Source: Planctomycetaceae bacterium TMED10 (lineage in GTDB: Bacteria > Planctomycetota > Planctomycetia > Pirellulales > UBA7805). From it: a stretch of DNA of 5,900 nt. This document shows, piece after piece, positions 1 to 5,403 of the stretch. The notes beneath the pieces are model-generated. The model saw nothing but the letters and a program-made list of their open reading frames with translations. It was not told where the DNA came from and did no database searches. The stretch spans positions 1,909 through 7,808 of the forward strand of contig NHBP01000040.1 of assembly GCA_002168195.1 (NCBI GenBank), written 5' to 3'. Every line of letters begins with the position of its first letter. Position 1 is the stretch's first letter. A program made the position numbers and the translations under genes.

Positions 1-290
1 TTCCGCTCTTTTCTGGCGGGGCAATCGAGCGGAAACAACCGCTCTACTGGCGCAATCACCTTGCGCCCGAACATTACAAGGTGGGCTTGCGCGAAGGGGA
101 CTGGAAAATTGTGGGCTCAGGCGATCTGAAAACATTTGAACTCTACAATCTAAAAGACGATCCGGCGGAGACCACCGATCTGGCAACCAAGGTTCCGGAG
201 CGGTTTGCGAACATGCGGAGGCAACTGATCGAGCATGATCGAAGCGTACTGGCCGATGGCCCCGATTGGTGGAGACAAGATGAACAGTAA
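1..290 (+). CDS. Sulfatase (arylsulfatase A-like), C-terminal part only; 5' end outside window
   Basis: Only the last 95 codons are present, in the frame whose first full codon is at 3-5; the stop is TAA at 288-290. The peptide reads PLYWRN, then a stretch containing LREGDWKIV, then FELYNLKDDPAETTDLA, and ends in DGPDWW. This order (PLYW, REGDWK, LYNL-x-DP-E-x-x-DLA) is the usual C-terminal subdomain of S1-family arylsulfatases and N-acetylgalactosamine-6-sulfatase-like enzymes in planctomycetes. The family hydrolyses sulfate esters, using a formylglycine made from Cys or Ser. The catalytic N-terminal domain, formylglycine site and any signal peptide lie upstream of the window, so activity and substrate cannot be judged. 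The end overlaps the next sulfatase gene by 11 bases, which implies co-transcription and probably translational coupling. The family call is firm; the subfamily is not. Confidence 0.88.
   Translation, partial: PLFSGGAIERKQPLYWRNHLAPEHYKVGLREGDWKIVGSGDLKTFELYNLKDDPAETTDLATKVPERFANMRRQLIEHDRSVLADGPDWWRQDEQ
268..274 (+). promoter_or_regulatory. Ribosome binding site for the second sulfatase
   Basis: GGTGGAG ends five bases before the ATG at 280 and lies inside the end of the upstream sulfatase gene. It supports the start at 280 over the in-frame ATG at 235. Starting at 280 also puts a signal peptide at the N-terminus, whereas starting at 235 would add 15 residues in front of it. Confidence 0.7.
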
Positions 291-1719
291 ATGCCTTATT
301 CAGGGTCTGTTGCTGACACTCTGCCTTTGCACAACGGAGGTTAAGGCTGAGAAGGTTCGGCCCAATGTACTCCTGATTGCGGTTGATGACCTGCGACCGG
401 AAATTCGAATTTTTGATGCTCAAGCAATGGTGACTCCGAATCTTGATCGCCTTGCCCGCAGCGGAGTGCGATTCACAAGAGCTTACTGCAATATTGCCAC
501 CTGCGGAGCGTCACGGGCATGTTTGATGACCAGTCTGCGGCCCACACCATATCGCTTTCGCAATTATTTGACCCGGGTCGATCAGGATGCGCCCGATGTG
601 GTGTCGCTTCCAGCACTTTTTAAACAACATGGGTACACCACACAAAGTAATGGCAAAATTTATCACCACCAGAATGATGACCTGCAGGCCTGGAGTCACA
701 CTCCCTGGCGACCGGAAAACCGGAGCATCTGGTGGGCGAAGCCCGAAAACCAGCCGCTTGAAAAAAATGGTCGGCGGATGAACGGGCCAGCGTTTGAGGC
801 AGCCGATGTTGATCAGGCGGAATATCCCGATTTTAAAATCTGTGAAAAAACACTCACGGACCTTCATCGCCTCTCGAAAGATGACGCGCCTTTCTTTCTC
901 GCGTGCGGATTTTACCGCCCGCATCTGCCCTTCGTTGCGCCGCAAAAATATTGGGATCTGTATCCGGAGGAAAAAATTCCTCTGGCTGAGAACGATTATT
1001 TTCCCCGCGACCTTCCACGCGCTTTTCGTTACACGTGGGGAGAACTTCGCAGCTATCGCGACATTCCTAAACAGGGTCCGGTTTCGGCAGCAACCGCGCG
1101 TAATCTGGTTCGAGGCTACCGCGCTAGCGTCAGCTTTATCGATGCCCAGATCGGTCGTCTGCTCGATGCGCTGGAGCAAAATGGTGTTGCCGATCGTACG
1201 ATTGTCGTCCTTTGGGGCGATCACGGTTGGCAACTTGGCGAACATGGATTCTGGTGCAAACACACCAACTTTGAAGTCGCTACACGCGTGCCGCTGATCA
1301 TCGCTGCACCCGGCATACCGCAAGACCGCATCTGCAACCGATTGGTTGAAACCATTGACATCTATCCCACGCTTTGTGATCTGGCAAGTATTCCCAAACC
1401 GGATCACATTCAGGGAAAAAGTCTACTGCCGCTGCTGCTCGACACGGATGCCGTGCATAAAGAATTTGTCTTCACTCGTTGGGGAGGGGGCGATGCGGTG
1501 CGTGGCGATCGCTATCGTTATATGGAAATGCGGGGCGAAGGCGGCCGCGGAAAATTGCTGGCCCGGGGCTTATTTGACTTACAGACGGACCCTGGGGAAA
1601 ATCAAAATCTTGCCGATCAGCCCACCTACGCAGCGATCCAACAGAATCTTCAAAAACAACTCGATGCTGCACGCACCGATCTTGCCCCACCAGAAAAGAA
1701 CCATTCCCCCTCGAAATGA
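280..1719 (+). CDS. Exported sulfatase, iduronate-2-sulfatase-like
   Basis: A 479-residue S1-family sulfatase, complete in length for the iduronate-2-sulfatase-like branch. Residues 1-23 form a signal peptide with a Leu/Cys-rich core and V-K-A just before the likely cleavage site, so the enzyme acts outside the cytoplasm. The metal-binding pair D36-D37 sits in AVDDLRP. The formylglycine site is C75-G-A-S-R79 (codon 502-504), a C-x-A-x-R variant of the commoner C-x-P-x-R. Other expected active-site residues are K126 (NGKIYH), H215 (FYRPHLPF), D314-H315 (GDHGWQLGEHG) and K327. The C-terminal subdomain has LFDLQTDPGENQNLAD near 431-446. The family removes 2-O-sulfate from uronic acids in glycosaminoglycans, but planctomycete members probably act on marine or algal sulfated polysaccharides; the substrate is not readable here. 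It overlaps the previous gene by 11 bases and the next by 4. No active-site residue appears to be missing. Confidence 0.93.
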   Translation: MNSKCLIQGLLLTLCLCTTEVKAEKVRPNVLLIAVDDLRPEIRIFDAQAMVTPNLDRLARSGVRFTRAYCNIATCGASRACLMTSLRPTPYRFRNYLTRVDQDAPDVVSLPALFKQHGYTTQSNGKIYHHQNDDLQAWSHTPWRPENRSIWWAKPENQPLEKNGRRMNGPAFEAADVDQAEYPDFKICEKTLTDLHRLSKDDAPFFLACGFYRPHLPFVAPQKYWDLYPEEKIPLAENDYFPRDLPRAFRYTWGELRSYRDIPKQGPVSAATARNLVRGYRASVSFIDAQIGRLLDALEQNGVADRTIVVLWGDHGWQLGEHGFWCKHTNFEVATRVPLIIAAPGIPQDRICNRLVETIDIYPTLCDLASIPKPDHIQGKSLLPLLLDTDAVHKEFVFTRWGGGDAVRGDRYRYMEMRGEGGRGKLLARGLFDLQTDPGENQNLADQPTYAAIQQNLQKQLDAARTDLAPPEKNHSPSK

Positions 1720-2576
1720 TGCCACGCTGCCTGCTGTTCCTAATTTGTATTTTCTTTCTCGCCTGCCGCGTGACGGCAGCACCGACTTCAGCCGAAGAGA
1801 AAAAAGCCACGAATCAACAAATCCGTAAGCTCGCGGAGCGTTACAAAGCAGCTGGGGCAGATCCGACCGCCCAACGTGAGATCATCGAACAGGCAATTGC
1901 TGCCGGCGGCAGAGTTCCATTGGGTCTGCGAACCACGGTTTATGGAAACTATAGTAAACGGACAAACGCTTACTGGACCCAACTCCGCAAACTAGTGATC
2001 AAAACGAAGGACACTTCGCTTGATAACTTACTCGCAGCAGACGCCGATTTCCGCAGCAACCGGGAGACTCTTCTCCAACTGGCCAATGTCTGTGACCGCC
2101 TACAGGTAGCTGGGGGAGAAACGGAAGCTTTGTTGAGCGAATCTTTTCGCGCCCGCGAAGAGAAAGTGATTCAGGGAACAGCGCGTCGCAAAAAAATATC
2201 GATTCGTTTAACCAAGGACGAAAGAGAAATTTTAAAGCTCACTAACTTGGTCCGCAAAAAACATGGTCTGGGAAAACTGGAAATCGACACGCGACTGGTA
2301 GCCACCGCTCGCGACCACTGTGTCGATATGCGGAAGCACGATTTTTTTGCACACGAGTCACCGGTCGAAGGGAAGCAGACTCCTTTTGATCGAGCGATCC
2401 TATTTGGAACGACAGCCAATGCTGAAAATCTGGCCGCTGGTGATGTGACGCCCGCTGAGGTGGTTCAGGGCTGGCTAGAGAGTCCCGGCCACAGAAGCAA
2501 TCTATTGCAACCCGACATGAAGCGAACTGGCGTGGGCAGGGTGGGTGGTTACTGGACTGCGCTCTACGGCTTGTAA
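1716..2576 (+). CDS. Exported CAP/SCP-domain (YkwD-like) protein with unassigned N-terminal region
   Basis: A 286-residue protein. Its ATG shares an ATGA with the stop of the sulfatase; a second in-frame ATG follows at 1719. No good Shine-Dalgarno site precedes it, so translation probably depends on coupling. Residues 1-21 look like a signal peptide, with cleavage likely after V-T-A; C17 sits in F-L-A-C, a poor lipobox. Residues about 25-165 are charged, probably helical, and match no family I recognise. Residues about 168-286 are a CAP domain: NLVRKKHGL, H213 in FFAHESP, E237 in AENLAAG, W253 and H259 in WLESPGHRSNLL, and the terminal GGYWTALYGL. H213, E237 and H259 match the conserved CAP cavity residues; the fourth acidic residue may be E255 or E248. 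Bacterial CAP proteins are exported and mostly of unknown function. The domain call is firm; the role and any link to sulfatase action are not. Confidence 0.87.
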   Translation: MMPRCLLFLICIFFLACRVTAAPTSAEEKKATNQQIRKLAERYKAAGADPTAQREIIEQAIAAGGRVPLGLRTTVYGNYSKRTNAYWTQLRKLVIKTKDTSLDNLLAADADFRSNRETLLQLANVCDRLQVAGGETEALLSESFRAREEKVIQGTARRKKISIRLTKDEREILKLTNLVRKKHGLGKLEIDTRLVATARDHCVDMRKHDFFAHESPVEGKQTPFDRAILFGTTANAENLAAGDVTPAEVVQGWLESPGHRSNLLQPDMKRTGVGRVGGYWTALYGL

Positions 2577-2589
2577 ACTTACCTGGCTT

Positions 2590-3408
2590 TCAGGCAGCCC
2601 GCGTTTGTTCTTCGCTCTCGGTCGGTCGCGTTACTTCCAAGATGATCGTGCGACCGACAAACGTACGCCAAGCGTAGAGGGCATCTGCCGACGTGCGATT
2701 TTCTTCCCAGTAAGGAAGCGAGCGACGACGGGCATCGTGAAATAGTTTGCAGAGTCGGGCGAGCGGATAGATCAGCAGACTCAAGAAGACCCCCGAACGC
2801 TTGATCCTATCGACGGAATATTCCACTCGATCAAAACCAGCGTGTTTCGCAAAATAGGATAGATAGTAGACCGAGATCGGATTGATGTGACCACCCGTGC
2901 GAACCACGTCACTTTCACGGATCGGCAGGATGTCGAACAGGGGCATCGTGCCCGTAAAAAGCGAGCGAATCCGAGCATTGCTGCTGAGTGTATTGGGTGT
3001 GGTAATCCAGGCCGTGCCACCCGGGCGCAACAAGCGGAAAATCTCACTGAGTAGTTGCTGCTGGTTCGGGATATGCTCGATCACCTCCTGGCAAACGATA
3101 AAGTCAAACGTTTTTTCCTCAAGTGAAATCGGCACGTTCAAATTCGCCTTCACGCATGGAATATCGGGCACAAGAAATGTTTCTGGATAAAGATCGCAGG
3201 CGGTGACGCACTCTTCTGGTCGCTCACCATGCTTACGAAGCACGCCACAGAGTTTATCCGTTAAATAACCCTCCCCGGCTCCCAGATCCAAGAATCGCCT
3301 GCCACGCAGTGGATGCTTTTCTAGAAGCGAGAGAACTTTATCGGTTGTCGCGGTATGCGAGTAGGGCCTGGGGACTTTTGATCTGGAGGAGCGAATTGCC
3401 GTTGGCAT
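2590..3408 (-). CDS. Class I SAM-dependent methyltransferase
   Basis: A 272-residue cytoplasmic protein with no signal peptide. Residues 39-47 (FLDLGAGEG) are the glycine-rich SAM-binding motif I. D72 in CDLYP is the likely ribose-binding acidic residue. Residues 106-112 (CQEVIEH) and 126-139 (LLRPGGTAWITTPN) match motifs IV and V of the UbiG/Methyltransf_11/23 group. The C-terminal half has a hydrophobic stretch at 207-221 followed by a basic segment (DARRR), which could sit at a membrane surface. The start is taken at ATG 3408, with a weak GGTAG 5 bases upstream; the TTG just before it (3409-3411) is a less likely start. The acceptor substrate cannot be read. In planctomycetes such enzymes often lie near cell-surface polysaccharide genes, but no glycosyltransferase is in this window. 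The gene converges on the CAP gene with 13 bases between stops, so the two are not co-transcribed. Confidence 0.88.
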   Translation of the reverse strand: MPTAIRSSRSKVPRPYSHTATTDKVLSLLEKHPLRGRRFLDLGAGEGYLTDKLCGVLRKHGERPEECVTACDLYPETFLVPDIPCVKANLNVPISLEEKTFDFIVCQEVIEHIPNQQQLLSEIFRLLRPGGTAWITTPNTLSSNARIRSLFTGTMPLFDILPIRESDVVRTGGHINPISVYYLSYFAKHAGFDRVEYSVDRIKRSGVFLSLLIYPLARLCKLFHDARRRSLPYWEENRTSADALYAWRTFVGRTIILEVTRPTESEEQTRAA

Positions 3409-3483
3409 CAAAACTACCGTCTGAAGAATGGGGTAACAGTATTCCCTGTTGTCTAGCGGAAAAAGTGATTCCGATCAACGCGA

Positions 3484-3512
3484 ATCGTATCCGGAGCAAC
3501 ACGCAGCAACAA
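3484..3512 (-). promoter_or_regulatory. Weak candidate sigma70-type promoter for the methyltransferase
   Basis: Read on the minus strand, TTGTTG (3512-3507) is followed after 17 bases by TACGAT (3489-3484). This is correct spacing with partial consensus matches. It lies about 75 bases upstream of the methyltransferase ATG at 3408. The matches are weak enough to occur by chance. Confidence 0.25.
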
Positions 3513-3553
3513 AAATATTTGACGAGGCTGCAACCGGCAATCAAGTCTTTCGC

Positions 3554-3559
3554 TATAAT
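3554..3559 (+). promoter_or_regulatory. Perfect TATAAT -10 box upstream of the cupin operon
   Basis: TATAAT occurs 55 bases before the cupin ATG, which would leave a leader of roughly 45-50 bases. At 17-base spacing the -35 position (3531-3536, CAACCG) is poor. The nearest TTGACG (3519-3524) is 29 bases upstream, too far for a standard pair. A promoter is likely here because the gene starts a divergent unit, but a classical -35 element is not visible. Confidence 0.5.
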
Positions 3560-3600
3560 ATGCCCCGGCAGTCTCTTGATTCTTCTACACGTCGTTGCTG

Positions 3601-3606
3601 AAGGAA
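3601..3606 (+). promoter_or_regulatory. Ribosome binding site for the cupin gene
   Basis: AAGGAA lies eight bases before the ATG at 3615 and decides that start. In-frame codons further left overlap the methyltransferase gene and the TATAAT box and have no comparable site. Confidence 0.65.
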
Positions 3607-3614
3607 ACCCAATC

Positions 3615-4022
3615 ATGAAGCCGCTCGTGCTCGTGCCGCTGATGGTCTTTTTGTTGACTCAGGTAACTAAAGACGAGACGATTTCCAGTCAGACAATCTG
3701 CCGTTCCACGACAAGCTGGGACGGAAAAACGCTTCCCGCCTACGGAACAGGACAACCCGAAATAACGATTAAGCGAATCACCATTCCGTCCGGTACAACG
3801 CTGCCCCTGCATAAGCACCCGGTTATCAACGCAGGGGTGTTGTTGCGCGGCAAGCTTACCGTGGAAACTGATGATGGCAAGCGGCTGGTCCTGAGCGCCG
3901 GCGACCCGATCGTCGAGTTAGTCAACCACTGGCATCGGGGCATTAATCGGGGGGATGAAGCGGTTGAAATTCTTGTCTTCTATGCTGGCACGGTCGGTGA
4001 CAGGCTGACCATTAAGAAATGA
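3615..4022 (+). CDS. Small exported cupin-domain protein
   Basis: A 135-residue single-domain cupin. Residues 3-16 are hydrophobic after a Lys, like a signal peptide or N-terminal anchor, but no clean A-x-A cleavage site is visible. The cupin core spans about 47-125. Motif 1 includes G60, H66-K-H68 and G79; motif 2 includes G96-D97-P98, H107 and N111. H66, H68 and H107 are the expected metal ligands. The glutamate normally found three to four residues after the second His is absent: N72 and A73 occupy that place. The protein may therefore bind metal differently or act as a non-enzymatic binding protein. Cupins of this size cover many functions (sugar isomerases, dioxygenases, sensors), so no reaction is proposed. 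The gene starts a likely operon with the beta-propeller gene 29 bases downstream. Confidence 0.82.
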   Translation: MKPLVLVPLMVFLLTQVTKDETISSQTICRSTTSWDGKTLPAYGTGQPEITIKRITIPSGTTLPLHKHPVINAGVLLRGKLTVETDDGKRLVLSAGDPIVELVNHWHRGINRGDEAVEILVFYAGTVGDRLTIKK

Positions 4023-4036
4023 CCTTCATCAATCCT

Positions 4037-4043
4037 AGAGGAG
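4037..4043 (+). promoter_or_regulatory. Strong ribosome binding site for the PQQ-like protein
   Basis: AGAGGAG lies eight bases before the ATG at 4052. It decides that start over the in-frame ATG at 4019, which overlaps the cupin stop in an ATGA but would put 11 residues in front of the signal peptide. Confidence 0.75.
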
Positions 4044-4051
4044 TTTTGCCG

Positions 4052-5380
4052 ATGCGTTTTTTTCTTTTTTTGCTCGTGGCATATGGCGCATTCTCTCCGC
4101 CAAGCTTTGCCGATGATTGGCCCGAGTGGCTTGGGCCAAACCGGGCAAGTGAATGGCACGAAGATGGCATCGTCGAAGCCTTCCCGGAAGAGGGATTGAA
4201 AGTCAAATGGCGCAAGCCCGTCGGACTTGGCTACAGCGGTCCGGCGGTGGCGGGCGGCAAAGTTTTCGTAATGGATTACGTGCCCCGCTCCGGGAGCGTG
4301 AACAACAGTCCTGGAGGTCGAACACGCCTTGAGGGCGAAGAACGGATACTCTGTTTCGATGCAGGAAACGGCCACCTGCTCTGGAAATACGCTTACGACC
4401 GACCCTATCGCCTGTCGTATCCGAGCGGTCCGCGTTGCACGACGACCGTCGAGAACGGGCGGGTGTATGCCCTGGGTGCCGAAGGAACGCTCAGCTGTCT
4501 TGCAGCAGATACCGGAAAATTACTTTGGCAGCGTGAATTGACCGACGAATATGACACCACCAGTCCCCTCTGGGGATTTGCCGCCCATCCGCTGATCGAC
4601 GGCGAATTGCTGTATACGCTTGCCGGTGGCGAGGGCAGTTTGGTGGTCGCCCTTGATAAAAAGAGCGGGAAAGAAATCTGGCGGTCGCTTTCGGCACGCT
4701 CGCAAGGTTATTGTCCACCCACGATGATTACACTTGCAGGAAAGAAACAACTCGTGATCTGGCACCCCGAGTCGATCAACGGTCTCGATCCGGTGACCGG
4801 AAAGCTCAAGTGGTCGGTACCGCTGGAACCGGACTACGACATGTCGATCGCCGCACCACGACTGATTGAGGACAAATTATTTGCCAGCGGCATCGGGCAA
4901 GTGGGAGTATTGCTTCAACTTGACCCTAACCAGGAGACGGCGGAGGTGCTCTGGCGAGGAAAAGCCAAAGACGCACTCTACTCGGTCAATGCCACGCCCT
5001 ACGTGGAGGACGATATGATTTATGGAGTGGATGGCCAGTCGGGTGCATTGATCGGGGCACAACTGGATGACGGCAAACGCCTGTGGTCCACCAATCGACC
5101 GACTTCAGGGTCGAAAAGGCGAGAAAAGCAGGCGACCGCGTTTCTGGTCAAGCACCAAGATCGCTTCTTTCTCTTCAGTGAAACCGGCGATCTGATTCTG
5201 GCACGCCTGACTCGGGCAGGCTATGAAGAACTCGATCGATTCCACGTTCTGGAACCAACCGGGGAATGCTTTGGTCGCGAAGTGGTCTGGAATCATCCGG
5301 CATTCGCCGAGCGGTGTATGTTTGTCCGCAACGACAAGGAATTGGTCTGCGTCGACTTGGCAAAGGAATCGAGTGATTAA
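4052..5380 (+). CDS. Exported PQQ-like (BamB-type) beta-propeller protein
   Basis: A 442-residue protein. Residues 1-20 are a signal peptide (MRFFLFLLVAYG core, likely cleavage after P-S-F-A), so it works outside the cytoplasm. The mature end starts DDWPEWLGPNR, the usual opening of planctomycete PQQ-like repeat proteins. Propeller blades show as repeated D-x-x-x-G-x-x-x-W strands: CFDAGNGHLLWKY (101-113), CLAADTGKLLWQREL (149-163), ALDKKSGKEIWRSL (200-213), GLDPVTGKLKWSVPL (244-258) and QLDDGKRLW (337-345), with a last blade around VCVDLA (432-437). The fold is shared by BamB and by PQQ-dependent dehydrogenases. I see no dehydrogenase motif such as a vicinal Cys-Cys pair, so a binding or scaffold role is more likely than redox catalysis. 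Expression is probably joint with the cupin and the following lipoprotein. Two T7 tracts at 4057-4071 fall in the signal-peptide codons. Confidence 0.88.
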   Translation: MRFFLFLLVAYGAFSPPSFADDWPEWLGPNRASEWHEDGIVEAFPEEGLKVKWRKPVGLGYSGPAVAGGKVFVMDYVPRSGSVNNSPGGRTRLEGEERILCFDAGNGHLLWKYAYDRPYRLSYPSGPRCTTTVENGRVYALGAEGTLSCLAADTGKLLWQRELTDEYDTTSPLWGFAAHPLIDGELLYTLAGGEGSLVVALDKKSGKEIWRSLSARSQGYCPPTMITLAGKKQLVIWHPESINGLDPVTGKLKWSVPLEPDYDMSIAAPRLIEDKLFASGIGQVGVLLQLDPNQETAEVLWRGKAKDALYSVNATPYVEDDMIYGVDGQSGALIGAQLDDGKRLWSTNRPTSGSKRREKQATAFLVKHQDRFFLFSETGDLILARLTRAGYEELDRFHVLEPTGECFGREVVWNHPAFAERCMFVRNDKELVCVDLAKESSD

Positions 5381-5389
5381 TCCATCATC

Positions 5390-5395
5390 AAGGGG
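5390..5395 (+). promoter_or_regulatory. Ribosome binding site for the Wzz-like lipoprotein
   Basis: AAGGGG lies eight bases before the ATG at 5404, in the 23-base gap after the beta-propeller gene. It supports this start for the gene that runs off the right edge. Confidence 0.65.
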
Positions 5396-5403
5396 CAGCG
5401 ATC

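Larger units (their letters stand above)
3409..3614. other. Divergent intergenic region (methyltransferase left, cupin right)
   Basis: These 206 bases separate two divergent starts, so they should hold promoters for both directions. Besides the TATAAT box and the weak leftward candidate listed separately, there are short inverted repeats: AACAG 3435-3439 with CTGTT 3446-3450, CGGAA 3457-3461 with TTCCG 3469-3473, and AATCAAG 3539-3545 with CTTGATT 3575-3581. The last pair brackets the TATAAT box. Arms this short can arise by chance. The cupin frame stays open leftward across this region, but no start with a Shine-Dalgarno site was seen there. Confidence 0.6.

Noticed and set aside
511..1407. 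A 298-codon open frame on the minus strand inside the second sulfatase gene
   Set aside because: It lies wholly antisense to a sulfatase with all expected active-site residues. Its translation is rich in Arg, Cys and Ile with no recognisable domain, as expected of a shadow frame.
2534..2548. G-rich stretch resembling a G-quadruplex (GGG, GGG, GGG, GG)
   Set aside because: The fourth run has only two G. The bases encode the conserved Gly-rich end of the CAP domain (GRVGGYW), which is enough to explain them.
3309..3614. In-frame leftward extension of the cupin gene by 102 codons
   Set aside because: It overlaps the start of the methyltransferase gene and spans the TATAAT box. It has no domain and no ribosome binding site, while the ATG at 3615 has AAGGAA at good spacing and gives a signal-like N-terminus.
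3992..4010. GGTC...GACC hairpin near the end of the cupin gene followed later by T-rich sequence, as a possible terminator
   Set aside because: The stem is four bases with an 11-base loop, and the T tracts begin about 46 bases later inside the next gene. This does not fit an intrinsic terminator.
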